Shown: piece after piece, positions 1 to 11,808 of the stretch | How positions within the stretch are numbered: position 1 is the stretch's first letter | Layout of the letters: every line of letters starts with the position of its first letter | Assembly (NCBI RefSeq): GCF_000002235.5 | Contig: NW_022145606.1 | Span: 17,376,254-17,440,253, forward strand | Direction: 5' to 3' | DNA from: Strongylocentrotus purpuratus | Taxonomy: Eukaryota; Echinodermata; Echinoidea; Camarodonta; Strongylocentrotidae | Length of the DNA: 64,000 nucleotides | Program-made: the position numbers and the translations under genes | Notes under the pieces: generated by a model | What the model was told of the DNA's origin: nothing | Database searches by the model: none | Seen by the model: only the letters and a program-made list of their open reading frames with translations

Positions 1-59
1 AGTGTAATGAAATCTGTTTGGCAAACGGGTTTCAAAATTTGTAATTCCAATCATAAATA

Positions 60-183
60 TCTGATAATCAGACAGGCGACCGGCTTGTAAAAGTCATGGG
101 GTTCTTGACTGACCTAATGGTTTATAATTATCATTGCAGCATGAGCTAAATCCAGGATTTTGTTAGTTACTGTATCCCTTTAA
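60..183 (-). mobile_element. TTAA-ended interspersed repeat, copy 1
   Basis: Read on the minus strand, this stretch matches 13976-14105 on the plus strand. Both start with TTTAAAGGGAT and share an internal block containing TTTAGCTCATGCTGCAAT, then CATTAGGTCAG or CTTTAGGTCAG. The TTAA at 180-183 is also the first TTAA of the next element. The left edge is not resolved. It is probably a non-autonomous DNA element with TTAA target sites; no coding capacity is seen. Confidence 0.6.
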
Positions 184-252
184 AGGAGACAAACTGATTA
201 GATCTTGGGGTCAGTAGGTGAAGAGTCATAGGAACCGTTTGAGAATTTTGAC

Positions 253-398
253 TTAAAGGCTGTCTGTACTAGTTCAGCCAGAAGGCATTAGACCACCCAG
301 CAAGCCAGGGAGGTCACTGTGACAGGTGGCTATCTCATTAACTCAGCTCTCAATTAACATAAGAAAAAGAGGATCATGGGGGACCAACAGGCACGGAT
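253..398 (-). mobile_element. TTAA MITE family 1, inverted copy
   Basis: The reverse complement matches the plus-strand copies at about 4300-4415, 11615-11808 and 35518-35712. Shared blocks include GATAACCACCTGTC, ACCTTGCAGGG and CTTATGTTAACTGAGAGCTG, here inverted. It starts at a TTAA (253-256). It lies inside the 180-858 element, so it was either inserted there or captured by it. Confidence 0.65.
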
Positions 399-761
399 TG
401 GGGAAGTTTTCTATATAGCGGGAGCAAGTATCTACAAGTAAGACAGTGTGGCTTTAAACTAGATGCTAGTATGTATCACGATAGCAGGACAAAACGATCA
501 GATTTCAGGGTTATTGGGTTAAAGGTTAGGGGTCAGGAAGCGTATGTTCTAGACTAATTAATCATTGGCTTGCTTTTGCTATTTCATGGCTTCATGTATT
601 AGATAAATAGTAGTTATTGTCATGAAGTATGATGCATCCTGAAATGAAAGAACCCGAATGTAGGCGTGAGCATGCTTATCATCTTGTCTTCTTGCAAGTC
701 TTTACTGCCATTCAAAGACAAACAGACTTTAGAGATGAATTTATCTTGTTTCTTTTAATAC

Positions 762-811
762 GTCTTCTTTACACGCGATGGAACAATGATACGCAGAAGA
801 GAGATTGTCTC
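762..811 (+). pseudogene. Partial duplicate of the SPRY exon 5' edge
   Basis: GTCTTCTTTACACGCGATGG followed by AACAATGATACGCAGAAGAGAG is a diverged copy of the first roughly 45 bases of the coding exon at 1135. The preceding AG acceptor is missing (ATACG instead of GTAG) and the reading is not continued. A second, shorter copy with a good acceptor sits at 1076-1090. The upstream flanks of the two copies are also alike (CAAAGACAA, then ATGAATT or ATGAATTC and TTATCTTG or TCATCTTG), so this is a local segmental duplication of about 314 bp. Confidence 0.55.
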
Positions 812-1134
812 TTCACCTCTTCACCTACTGACCCCAAGATCTAGTTTGTCTCCTTTAATGCTGTTACATACTATCTCCAAGTTAAGAATTCATACCTCAG
901 ACATCATTTCAAATATTGCGATGAGGCTAAAACCTGTATTTTAATGGAAATTGGTCACTGTGACCTTTGACTTTTAACCTCTGACCCATTTATCCCAAAA
1001 TCTAATTACATGTAAATGTTCTTCCTTCAGTGCAAAGACAAAGACAATGAATTCATCTTGGTTTTTTTCTTTCTAGGTCTTCTTTACACTTCCTAACAAT
1101 TTCCTAACAATTTTGTTTTCCTTTGTACATGTAG

Positions 1135-1272
1135 GTCTTCTTTACACGGAATGGAACAACGATTGGTAGACGAGAGAACGTGACCATCCCAGCTGGAGGC
1201 TTCTACCCGACCGTAGGCCTCCTCAGCCCGGAGGAGAAGGTCAGGGTTGACCTTCAACCTCTCAGTGGATGA
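1135..1272 (+). CDS. SPRY-domain protein, last coding exon (SPRYD3-like?)
   Basis: The exon follows an acceptor (TTTGTACATGTAG, AG at 1133-1134) in phase 0 and encodes 45 residues before TGA at 1270-1272. It reads VFFTRNGTTIG, then PAGGFYPTVGLLSPEEKVRV and DLQPLSG. These match the last strands of a SPRY domain: the FFTxNG hairpin, the G-F-Y-P-T-V-G strand and an EKVRV-like final strand. The ending close to the last strand and the EKVRVDLxPLSG wording suggest the SPRYD3 or RanBPM-like group, from memory. SPRY domains bind proteins. Earlier exons must lie left of the window. A stop at the end of a complete domain argues for a real terminal exon. The SPRY call is good; the subfamily is an inference. 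Confidence 0.72.
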   Translation, partial: VFFTRNGTTIGRRENVTIPAGGFYPTVGLLSPEEKVRVDLQPLSG

Positions 1273-1280
1273 ATATTCAT

Positions 1281-1355
1281 CAAGTTCATTCTCATCAATA
1301 TTCATGAGGTTCATTCTCATCAATATTCATGAGGTTCATTCTCATCAATATTCAT
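1281..1355 (+). repeat. 25-bp minisatellite, about 3 copies
   Basis: The unit TTCATTCTCATCAATATTCA plus TGAGG repeats about three times directly after the SPRY stop codon, so it probably lies in the 3' UTR. The unit contains a one-mismatch version of the ATGAATATTCAT palindrome scattered further along. Confidence 0.8.
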
Positions 1356-2719
1356 TTCACAAGGAAGTTGGATGCTCCGCCGTAGGAAACATTGAGTCGA
1401 AGAATCTTGCTGATAAACATCCTTCTGGCTTTAAAATTTGTAGGTATAACTGAGCGCAGTAGAGTATATTTATATAGTAGCTGCACTATACAAATTCAAC
1501 TTATTAATGTTTACGTGAATATCTATAAAAATGTCCATTCCGTGAGCAAAAATTATGATAATAATACATGTTTTATGCAAAAGATTACAATTAGAACTGA
1601 TGAATAGTCATGAGGTGCTTTTCTCTTTTGAGGATTCTCAAAGAAATACCTCTGTCCTAATAAGAACAATCACATAATGCACATGATTAATGGGCTTATG
1701 AATACCCAGTAGTATTATGAATATTCATAAGGAAAGTAGTTGGTCATGGCTAAGACTCATGAATACCCATGAGGTGTTAAGTATCGGTTCGCTTCAAATA
1801 ATCTATTTGTAGTAGACCATACATAACATTTGAATGCATTCGTAAAACGCTGTATTGAAATATAATATAATAGATGGATAATTTTTCATTGGTAAATGAA
1901 TATTCATTCATTAGTAGATGAATATTCATGATGGTCACGGCATTGAATGAACACTCAAGGATATAATATCATGTTTCTTCCATTGCTGTAGCTTTATACA
2001 AAGTAGCCTAGTATTCTATATTATGTGTTTTACGATGCAGCGCTATTGCTATTGCAAAACAGTGTAAATATGTGGCAATCAACCGCGCAAGACAAAGAGG
2101 AGATAAGCTTAGTGCGATCCAATATCTTCTCAACCTTATCTAGTTATGAATTCTTGTAATGCTGTCTCACCATCGTTACATTAATTCAATCTAGCATTGT
2201 ATTTTAAATTGTTTGAATTCATTGCCATCATAGGATTTTCTTCCTAGTCCTTATTTTAGTTCATATGTTTATTTCGATTTTGTCTTGCCTTTTAAAGAAA
2301 AAAAAACAAGAAAAGGAATATATATTTGAGAGCCATGTGGCCATTTATCTGAAATTTTGTGTTTTATGTTGCATATTTCAAATGGAATTGCGATTTCCTA
2401 GCAATCTGTTGTATGAAATTCTAGCTTTTGGATATTATCTTTGCTATAAATTAAGATATTTTTTATCACAACATTTTTTTGTGTGTGACTAGCTCTGCTC
2501 CCATGAAACTCCTTTTATCAATTAACATGTAGAGCAGAATTTTCAATTTTTTTTTTATCAATTCCTGTTTTTCCTTTCCTTATCATTTGTTTTGTCTGCT
2601 GTCTTTAGCGAGGAGGTATACTTTTTCTTAATTTTGCAAGCATTAGAACTGGATTTCGAGTTACAGCACACATCAAATACTTTTCTGTTCACAGGAGCCC
2701 ATTATTGATTTGGTCTTGT

Positions 2720-3024
2720 TTAAAGCTGAAGACCAGTTATGGTCATGCGATTGCATTGTGAAAGAAAAGTTACCAGCACTGTACACAGAAAGATGTATAC
2801 GGGACTACGCACACGTGCCTGACACGTGCGTTTATCTCTCACACACCAATAGATAAACTAATTTACCATATATATATATATATATCAATTAGTAGGCAGT
2901 TTCCTGGCAAAATTGTTATCATCATGTATTAGTCAAAACATATTCTGTCACATGATTGGTAATAAGAGCTTCCATTTCATTTTTTGAAATTGGGGCGTTT
3001 CCAATACTGGTCTTTTACCTTTAA
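2720..3024 (+). mobile_element. TTAA MITE family 2, shortened copy
   Basis: The ends are inverted: TTAAAGCTGAAGACCAGTTA on the left, and CCAATACTGGTCTTTTACC then TTAA on the right, with TTAA at 2720-2723 and 3021-3024. It matches 12616-13016 but lacks an internal block of about 100 bp, the usual sign of internal deletion in a MITE family. It includes a (TA)n run near 2870-2885. No coding capacity. Confidence 0.75.
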
Positions 3025-4299
3025 GTGTGATTTTCATACATTTATGTTTTTTTTTCTTCCCAGAGCTCATTATTTTGTGGAGCTTTTGAGAGCTAAATCT
3101 CTCACCATTCTCAAGTATTTTTTTTTGCTGTCCTGAATACTGATAAGATTACATTTACAAAGATACATTGGGTGGTATTCTCATAAGTTAAGTCAGATAC
3201 ATTCAAAATTTGACCATTTTGAAAGAAATAGGAGCTCATGTAACAATGGACATCAGATATATTTCCAGTAATGTCATGAATATTCATAATAAAGGAATGT
3301 GGTGATTTAGTATTTAGTCATTATGCAGCTGATGAATATTCATATTATATGTAAATAACAAAACTTGATAGATTTGAAGAGCTTCATGATCCAAATGGTG
3401 AAACCTCTGGTTGAACTATTACAATTTTTTGTTTAGGTAGAGAACATTTACTTCATCTGTTTTTTTTTCTTCTTTTCTTTTCTTGTCTATTTCCTGTGAA
3501 CATTGGAGGGGGGGGGGGGGTTATAAGAAAGAACATGTAATTGAGGGAGGGAGGGGCAGTGAGAAAGGAGTACCGGTGAGAAAGGAGTACCGGTATGTTT
3601 GTGTTCCTTTGATTCTCGTAAATAAAAGGATTGGTTTAGAAGATTTACCCACAATGCTTTCCAGTAATTCCTTCTTTTTTGATCATGATAGAGGGAGCTC
3701 TATAAATCATCCAAATTTTAAAAAGGTGTACAGCATTGATAATATCTTGTAGATGTATGAGGGTATAATGCATTGAATTACATTGAATCAAATTGAATTG
3801 AATTGAATTACCGCAGTTACAGCAGTTACAGCAGTTGTTCATTTTCTATATCAAGAAGTTATTGACAAGTGTTCAAAGATTTTTCATTTTAGGTCAGTAT
3901 TTGTGCATCCACGGAATAGTACTGCTACATGAAGTGTAAAGTGTATCAATCACCTGCTAGAATGTATAAAATCATAAAACAAACTTCACCTAGTTTTGTC
4001 TGGAGGTAAGTGGTTGAGGACTATAAAGATCAAAGGATAAGAACATTAAACCCCTTGTAGGGAGGGGGGGGGGGGTGCTAAAGCCAAATTAAGCTTGTTT
4101 TATCATGTGCCATGATTTGAGAGTTCATGTATTGTGTGCATTGAATGGCTGCATGATCGAGCAGTGAATTTGTATTCCTTTTTGGTCCAGATTTACCGCG
4201 TATTGCCAGTTACACTACTGCTGCAAGTGCAATTTCTTATTTTCGAGGGCATACCATGCTAAAAATTCCTAATTCATATTTTCAAATGTTGGCAGGTAT
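3025..4299. other. Gene-free stretch
   Basis: No supported gene. It holds two of the ATGAATATTCAT palindromes, short G tracts near 3508 and 4065, and ATTGAATTGA-type simple repeats near 3785-3805. Reading frames here are short and lack family motifs. Confidence 0.5.
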
Positions 4300-4415
4300 A
4301 GTCCCTTTTTGCTTATGTTAATTGAGAACTGATTTGATGAGATAACCACCTGTCAATGACCATGCAGGGAGGTTTAATCCATCCTGATGGCCAAACTAGT
4401 GCAGATAGGCTTTAA
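4300..4415 (+). mobile_element. TTAA MITE family 1, copy 2
   Basis: It shares CTTATGTTAATTGAGAACTG, GATGAGATAACCACCTGTC and GCAGATAGGCTTTAA with the copies at 11.6 and 35.5 kb. The left end is diverged and not resolved. Its right TTAA (4412-4415) is the left TTAA of the next element. Confidence 0.65.
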
Positions 4416-4922
4416 AGGTAATACAAAGTTTTGGGAAATTTTGAAAATTGGGTGGATAGTGATTCTTTACAATTTTGATATATTTGAATGCCCCTATGGA
4501 TGTATTGAAAGCACTAGAAAAATTAGCCGTTAAAACACTTCTGCTTTCGAGAAAAATTGAAAAAAAAACATTTACCGGTGCTCCCGGTAAATTTTGATAA
4601 ATTTCAAATAGCGCCTATGGCCGTACAATGGTAGCTGCGACCATGTAAATCTCAGAATATGTAGTTGTGATATATAATTTCCAAACGGGAATAGGTAATG
4701 GGTCGATTTTAGTCAAGAAACATTGTTTTATAGATTAATTAATATCTTGACCTTGAGAGGGAGCTATACAACTTAACGAGTTTATCATTTACAATTTCAT
4801 AACTTTAGACTCAATTTCAACCGCGACAACGATGACTGAATATTGTAGGATCGCATATGCTTCCAATATGTTCATTTGAACCAAATTCATGACCCCATAC
4901 CAAAACTTTGTATTACCTTTAA
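4412..4922. mobile_element. TTAA-flanked MITE with near-perfect terminal inverted repeats
   Basis: The left end TTAAAGGTAATACAAAGTTT, then TGG, is mirrored by CCAAAACTTTGTATTACCTT, then TAA, at the right end. TTAA boundaries are at 4412-4415 and 4919-4922. The 511-bp interior has no transposase reading frame. TTAA duplication suggests piggyBac- or Kolobok-type mobilisation. Confidence 0.85.
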
Positions 4923-5277
4923 AGTATAAGAGTTAACGCCCCTTGTGGCTCTTAATGGACTTCATGTACATGAAGGTGTTATTCAAATAGTTCAATATCT
5001 AATACTCCAGACGGTGAAGGACCCACACAAAAGGGCATCACTTCGTGCACTTCCAAGCCTCTATTCTACCTTTTCATTTCTTAGTGGGTTTAGATTAACC
5101 GAATGCAAGGACTGAAATCATGTTGAACAATAGGAAAACTTTATATCTCAGTCAGCTCTTTTGTCGACCTTCACTTAATCGTCTTTAGATCTGATCTGAG
5201 CTTTGGCTTGTCAGCAGTGTTTTAACATGGACCAGTGTGCATGTATCTATAATCTCCCAAGGTAATCTTCCCCTATT

Positions 5278-5485
5278 TCTTCTTCTTCTTTTTTCTTCTT
5301 CTTCTTCTTCTTCTTCTTCTTCTTCTTCTTCTTCTTCTTCTTCTTCTTCTTCTTCTTCTTCTTCTTCTCCTCCTCCTCCTCCTCCTCCTCCTCCTCCTCC
5401 TCCTCCTCCTCCTCCTCCTTCTTCTTCTTCCTCTTTTTTTCCTTCTTATTATTGCCCTTCTCCTTCATCTTCTTCTTTTGTTTAT
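5278..5485. repeat. (TTC)n(TCC)n triplet repeat
   Basis: A long pyrimidine run on the plus strand: a TTC block of about 90 bp, then a TCC block of about 50 bp, then impure TTC. The open frames across it (poly-Ser/Pro on plus, poly-Lys/Glu on minus) are products of the repeat. A pure polypurine-polypyrimidine tract of this length can form triplex DNA. Confidence 0.95.
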
Positions 5486-6445
5486 TCTTCTTTCACTATC
5501 CTTGTATTTTATTTTATTTCCTTTGTGAAAGGTGTTTTTTTTTCTTCACCATTACCAGAAGTCCCTTTCACACTGTAGCTCATTTAATCAAGCTGTGAAA
5601 AGAAGTGTGAATGAGTCAGACTCGGTTCAAAGTCTGCTCTAAAGACCTGATTGTTTGTCAATGGTGACATGTTGTGTCCCTCTCTCTCTCTTATCTAGTT
5701 AACATGTTTACCAGATAAAAAATAGTCAGGGTTTAACTTCATAGTCGATTAGTGGCTTTTAGTTTCTTTTGAAGAGCTTGTCTTCAATTATCTGATTGCT
5801 CTGTCAGCATTGTTAGAGCAAAAGAGCACGTCTGCAATTTATTGTCACCCTTTTTCTGTGATTAATGTACTGACAAACTTTGTGGTACACCTTGTTATCA
5901 TTGCTTGGGCTATGACAAACACGTCAAACCAGACAGATTATGGGATTATTGAATGGATACAAATATTGTTGATAACAATAAGCCAGTTCACGGTTGCAGT
6001 CTGAGCATGAGCCGAAAAAGGTGATTGCAGAATAAATTTTGAAATGCATGGAGACGAAATACTTGATACGTGCTCATGAAAGTTATGTAACATTATTCAT
6101 TCATGCACATTCAGTGCACTCCATGATACACAGGTGGAAGTATTCTTTGAAAAGGGCAAACAAAGGCTATTTATATAGTACCTCATCGTTGTAGGAGTGA
6201 TTATTTCAATATGTAATAAGTGGGACCTCTTCATGTTTTTAAGATCTGTGGATATTCGGGGTCATTGCAGTAATGTGCTAACTGTGAACTGGTCTATTGG
6301 TTGAATTAAGTTTGCTTATAAAATGGCATTGTTCATAAATGACTTTTAGCATGTTCAAGAAACGTGCACAGAAATATATTTAAAAAAAATATGACAGGAG
6401 GCAATTTGCTCTCTTGATATATCAAATGATAATTTTATCTGAACC

Positions 6446-6659
6446 TCCTCTCCATCTCCGCCCCCCCCCCTCCCTTTCACCTCCCCCTCTCTCTGTCTGT
6501 CTGTCTGTCCGTCTCTGTCTCTCTGTCTCTCTCTCTCTCTCCCTTCCTCCCCCTCTCACTCTCTCTCTCTCTGTGTCTGTCTCCCTACCCTCTCTCTCTC
6601 TGTCCCCCCTTCCTCCCTCTATCGCTCTCTCTCTCTCTGTGTCTCTCTCTGTCCTCCCC

Positions 6660-6698
<39 letters not shown>

Positions 6699-6732
6699 TT
6701 CTGTCTCTCTGTCTCTTTTTCCTCCGTTTCTC
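6446..6732. repeat. (CT)n-rich low-complexity tract
   Basis: About 290 bp of CTCTCTCT with TGTCTG and CCC interruptions. The overlapping open frames on both strands (Ser/Leu/Pro or Arg/Glu rich) are repeat products, not genes. Confidence 0.95.
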
Positions 6733-6759
6733 TTGCCCCACTGCACTGATTTCCTTTGT

Positions 6760-9700
6760 CCATGTTTATTTTTTTTAATTTTGTTTTCTTCAGTGTGTTT
6801 CTCTGATTTCATCTAAACATGATATCAACCAAATTTCTCTGATTTAATCATAACTTGCAAATTTACACTTGAGTGTAAGTTTACAGTCCTTTTGACACTT
6901 GTGTGTAGCTTTTTGACTGTAAGAACAGTTTAATGGTTGCTTAGGAAGACATTTGCAGGATTTAGAAATTTAATCAAACTTTAATTTCATCCTTACAGAA
7001 CTGTAAGTTCTCTAAAATTCTATTAAATTTAAGCTAATATTGTGTATTTTAAAACTGTTATTTTAATTTGGGGAGCTGACTATTTGTCTATATTTTCCTC
7101 TTTTTATTTTCCTTCTCAGTTCTCTTTGTATGAATCCCTCCCTCTCTCGGTAGTTCTTGTATATCAGAGAAACGTTTAATACTCAGTCTGCAGTGTGTGT
7201 GTGTGTGTGTGTATGTTAAATTTGTTTTCTTTATTTTTACACTGGTTATATATTGTTCATTATCAGCTACAAACGTGTAAGCAAAGCAGACTTCCATTTG
7301 TAACATACACATATCTCCCATGCATTTTTAAAATTATTTTCTTATAATGATTGTTGTTCTGACTTGTTTATAAATCGTTTCAGTTCATTTTTACCCCCAT
7401 CAGTACTATATATGTTGCATGACAGTTATAATATTAAAGATTTATTACAAAGAATGCACTTTTTCATCGGATAGTGAAAACTAGGTTGTCAATTTACCCG
7501 CTGGTTAACCCACAGCAGTACATTGTCTTGTTTTATTGAGTGATGTGTTTCCATTATCTTTTGATCCAGAAAATTTAGAAATGACACTTTATACATGAGC
7601 ACAAAGAAAATACTGAGTCTATTTTTGATGTCGAGCAATTTAATTGTAACCATTCATTAAAATCTCTTTATTGGATTTTGTGTGAAATATGTATTCATTA
7701 TTTTTCTGAACAGTTTGGCAATTTTCCAGTTACATTTAGCATTTTCTTTCACAGTGTTTCATTTAATAACCATTATTTTGTTTCCTTCCAACTTTGAAGA
7801 AGTGGAAAAGGAGAATAATTGGCTCTAATTTGAAGATTTAAAATTGATTTTGTTAGCTTTAAAATGCTGTGGACTGCAACGGTTTACAAACTAGCTACAG
7901 ATTAACAAGGTGGAATCAATGTATGCATTGTTCATGATTTGAATACCCATTTTAGACATAATAATAGCAACTTGAAGTTGATACTCATAACAAAATGAAT
8001 AAACAAACTCGTTTATCAATTATGAGTTTAAAACCCCTACTATTATACTAAATATAGGCCTACCTATATCATGCATATTGTTATTGTTCATTGAAATGTA
8101 TTTGAGGGACATACATTCATTACTACATAATAAAGAATGAAATTCTTATGAAGTTGTAATATTTGTATTACTCTTATTTTGATCTTACATTTATTTTTCA
8201 CTTTATTTCTAATGTCGAATTATATTTTTGAGGTAGAATGATTACCTGTAAACTCTAAAATTGTATTTAAGAGACTATTAATTAATGCACAGTAATAGAT
8301 CAATATTTTACTGTAAGAAGAACCATTTATAGAGTTGAATATTGTTGTATTTCTACAGTTCCACTGGTCATATTTTGAGACATTTATGCCAGTTAGCAAG
8401 AAATGTTTAAAAGGGCAGCGGCATAGCATAAGTTCATCATTTCAGCTCAGATGTACACTTATTTAAAGGTATTATGCGATACGAAGATGCAAGTACTGAA
8501 TTACTATACAAATGTTTATTTGCTGTATATTATGTATTTATGGCAATAAATTAGCCAAATACCTTATGAATTAAAAGAGATTTAAATGATGTATTTGACC
8601 TCGTTTTGACTTTTATTCATTTCTGGAGTATTCTCTTTCAAATCTATTATTTTATTATCATGATGTTAATGACGAAGATGATGATGATGCTGATAACTAG
8701 TAGTAGTAGTAGTATTTGTTATATTTGTTATTAATATTATTGTTATCATTATCATTATCATCATAATCTTAATTATCATATAACATGACATTGAGAGACA
8801 ATGTTAATGACGATAATGATTACTATACTATCATTGTTTTTTTTCCTCCAAATTATTTTTATTGATTTTGTTATTATCATCATTATGATTGTCTTAATCA
8901 TCATAACATATGACACTAAGAGACATGAGAAGGTAAAATTAAATTTCCCTATTTTTCATACATTTGGTTTTGAACAGTAGAAAAGGAAAAATCCGAGAAG
9001 CATTTCATAAAAAGATAGAAAAATGCTGAAGAACTAGGAAGTTCACCAGTTTGGAAAGCAGCATAAATATTACTGTGCATATTAAAGAGGAGACCAACTT
9101 ATTTGTAAATGATCAATTTAGTTTCATATGACTTCAGTTCTGTCATAAAACAACAGAATACAAGAGTGTAATTTATGTGACTTTCACGGGAGACTTCGAT
9201 CTCCACACATTATTAGGGACTTTTAGATTTGCGTGGACTGATACGTGTGACGTCCATTCAAAATGTGTGAAATTTAGCCAATACGGTCATACCAATTCAG
9301 CTCCAGTTTTAAAAAAATACGGTGACCGTTAATTAGTTATCTAATTAAAAATAACAATACATGAGCCGGCTATTTGTGGGTACTATAAGCAACACGAAAA
9401 TGCCAACAAAAATCCAATATCGGCATTGGCTGAAATACGACGTAAAAGGCGTTTTCGTGTTTTTTTTTCAACGGTTTTTTCAAATTTTTCAAAAGATCTG
9501 TGGAGGTACACAAGTATTAGAAATCGTTATATTTCAGCCGTCTCTGAACCGATTTTGATCAAACAAAGATGATTTTGTCTTTTAAATATTATGTTCTTTC
9601 GAATTTGACACCCACTTTTTCATTATCTCACAAAAACATATTTTGTGTAGCGCCCTCTGCAACAGAACTCAACTATCCCTTTAATTGCCAACGAACTACT

Positions 9701-9900
9701 TTCATTTATTATGATACATGTATATAAAGACATTGTAGCCTTCCTGCTCTTTTCTGCTTTTTGTTGTTCGTTCTATAAAGCGTTCATTTGAAGTTTTTAT
9801 TCTAATTGTTCAGCTTCTGTATAAAGGGTTTGTTTCCCATGAAAGCATTTAACAATACACGATGCATGCACGCCGGGTAGCGTTGGCTATATAGGTCAGA
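6760..9900. other. Gene-free AT-rich stretch
   Basis: No coding region is supported. Visible items are a (TG)n run near 7195-7211, ATC/ATT-rich simple sequence at about 8640-8910 with two related blocks around GACATTGAGAGACA and GACACTAAGAGACA, and at about 9210 a truncated left end of the small hairpin MITE seen at 33989 (TTAGGGACTTTTAGATTTGC). Confidence 0.5.
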
Positions 9901-9921
9901 AGTGATCTTTTGAGTATCAAC

Positions 9922-9924
<3 letters not shown>

Positions 9925-9967
<43 letters not shown>

Positions 9968-9985
9968 GGGGGGTGGGGAGGGGGC
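9925..9985. repeat. (GA)n followed by a G tract
   Basis: GAGAGA for about 34 bp, then about 25 nearly uninterrupted G. Further G tracts lie at about 10085-10100 and 10276-10292. Confidence 0.95.
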
Positions 9986-10623
9986 TTCCACACACCCTTC
10001 AATATCTTATGATATCACAATTTTAGGGGTAAATTAATTCATTAATTTTGTCTACTGTTATTTAAAAAGAGAAAGAGGGGAGTGGGGGGGGGGGGGAGAT
10101 TTTTAGTGATTAAGAAATAAAAGTAGAAATTGAGAGGAGGCAGAGAGCAGAGAAAAGCGAGAATGAAAAGAGCAAACACGGTGCACATAAAGAACGAGGC
10201 ATAAGAAGAGACATGATTGTGTATTCTTTTCATTTTCATGTCTTTTCGGTTCCTTTCTCTCTTCCTGAGACTGAGGGGGTGGGGGGGGGGGGGTCTTGTT
10301 GTATGTTATTTGCCTAACTTGTTGACGCAATACAATAAATACATGTATCGTCCGATCATGGACTTATGAAACTATAAGCAAGTCCATGGTCCGATATATA
10401 GGTCAAGTTTACTTTTATTATATTATAGCAGTTTGCTGCTATCGAGGTGGTCTAAAATTGTGACAATGCGGGAAAAATGTAACAAAAGAAGATTAAACAA
10501 AAATATACTCGTACGAGTCGTTTCATTGGCTTGAAGATTGTCTAATAATAATGTTTGATTGTGGTCCCATTTTAATATCAGCTAATATTGATCTTTAGAT
10601 GTCATCATCTATAGTGCTTGCGT

Positions 10624-10920
10624 GCAGTGGCGGATCCAGGATCCCCCCCCCCCCCCTTGAGAAAAAAAATCATGCAAAATCACGCGATTTGTACCTTTTT
10701 GGGGGGTTGGGCCCCCTGGCGCTCAAGGGGGGGGGGGGGGGGTGCAAATTTTAAAATTTTCGAGGACCAAAAAAAAAAATTGTGCTCACTACCCCCCCCC
10801 CCCCCCCCCCCCCCCCCTCCCCCCACTGAGCGACTTTTCGGCTGGCTGAGTCGTTGCGATTTTTTGGGGACTCAAAAAAAAAAATTAAAAAAATGTCCGC
10901 TTACCCCCATTCTATTGTTA
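10624..10920. mobile_element. C/G-tract repeat element, family CAGTGGCGGATCCAGG
   Basis: It begins CAGTGGCGGATCCAGG at about 10624 and alternates C runs, G runs and A runs (C at 10641 and 10791, G at 10728). It contains ACTGAGCGACTTTTCGGCTG, a segment similar to parts of 19440-19860, 21510-21780, 24068-24339 and 29305-29590. No opposite terminus was found, so it may be truncated. It is non-coding. Confidence 0.6.
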
Positions 10921-11614
10921 TTACAGACAACAAATCAAAATGACTTCATTCAGTCATTCTTGTATTCCTTCCTTCGTTCATGCATACAAATAAAAACCGC
11001 TTCTTCACCCACCTTCTATCTCTCATAAACATTAATTCTCTACCAAAAGCAACTGTTAACACATTGAAGATTCATTCAAACTCTGTCATGTTATAACTAT
11101 GGTGCAATTTAATCACAATTTGTTTAGTCAACCAACATTTTCCATTTCTATTAAATTCATTTTTTAAATGTATCAAATACAAATATTAACAATGTGTATC
11201 CTTGTGTACTCACAACAATACATACATTAGAATATAGCTTATTTTTTGTGCATTACAAATCAATACCGGTAGTTAGTATCAGACTGCTGCGAGACCATGT
11301 AAGTTACTTGGTAACTTCAGAAATAAAATTGAACTTTCATTGTGACCTTTTATCTTTAACCCATAACACACATGAAATTTGATTGTGAGTCTACGAAATA
11401 TCCATTTAGCAGTCTGTTGGGTAACAAAATGTTATGCAAACCATATGATCAAATATTCATGGCAAGATCATTTTTTTGCTTTTCTTAATGGAAGAATTTT
11501 TTGGGGGTCATTTTAACATCCAAATGTTAAAAGTTACAATGGTGTGTTTAGGCCTACTCTGCAATGAATACATGTACATCATGCTCAAATAGTTTGCAAT
11601 TTTTTGACATACAT

Positions 11615-11808
11615 TTAAAGGCCCACTGCACTACTTGTAGCTACTTGCGCCCTCTATATAACAAACCATGCCTAATCGGTGACCATTGGTCCCCCATGAC
11701 CCTCTTTTTCTTATGTTAACTGAGAGCTGAGATCAGAGATAACCACCTGTCCAGTGACCTTGCAGGGCAGTCTAATCCCTCCTGTAAACTATGGCAGATA
11801 CGCTTTAA
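11615..11808 (+). mobile_element. TTAA MITE family 1, full copy
   Basis: TTAA at 11615-11618 and 11805-11808 enclose about 190 bp. The left end AAGGCCCACTGCACTACTTG and the reverse complement of the right end (AAGCGTATCTGCCATAGTTT) are imperfect terminal inverted repeats. It is the best-matched partner of 35518-35712. Confidence 0.75.

Larger units (their letters stand above)
180..858. mobile_element. TTAA-flanked MITE with about 40-bp terminal inverted repeats
   Basis: The left end TTAAAGGAGACAAACT, then AGATCTTGGGGTCAGTAGG, is matched in reverse complement by the right end at about 816-858. The left arm has a 4-bp insertion (GATT). Both ends lie at a TTAA (180-183 and 855-858), the signature of piggyBac- or Kolobok-type transposition. 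The interior has no transposase and appears to carry a second MITE (253-398) and a partial copy of the neighbouring SPRY exon edge (762-811). Confidence 0.7.
1269..3343. other. Cluster of six perfect ATGAATATTCAT palindromes
   Basis: Exact copies of the self-complementary 12-mer are at 1269-1280, 1717-1728, 1896-1907, 1918-1929, 3276-3287 and 3332-3343. Imperfect relatives (for example ATGAATACCCATGAGG near 1765 and ATGAATAGTCATGAGG near 1600) lie between them. I found no other exact copy by eye in the window. The pattern ATGnATATnCAT is that of POU-dimer MORE sites, but an old dispersed repeat is an equally good explanation. Otherwise 1.4-2.7 kb shows no gene. Confidence 0.6.

Noticed and set aside
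5237..5578. Poly-Ser/Pro and opposite-strand poly-Lys/Glu open frames
   Set aside because: They are translations of the (TTC)n(TCC)n repeat with no other support.
6414..6812. Ser/Leu/Pro and Arg/Glu open frames
   Set aside because: Products of the (CT)n tract; no motif and no conserved start.
9361..9558. 65-residue ATG frame
   Set aside because: No family motif and low-complexity Phe-rich middle; likely chance.
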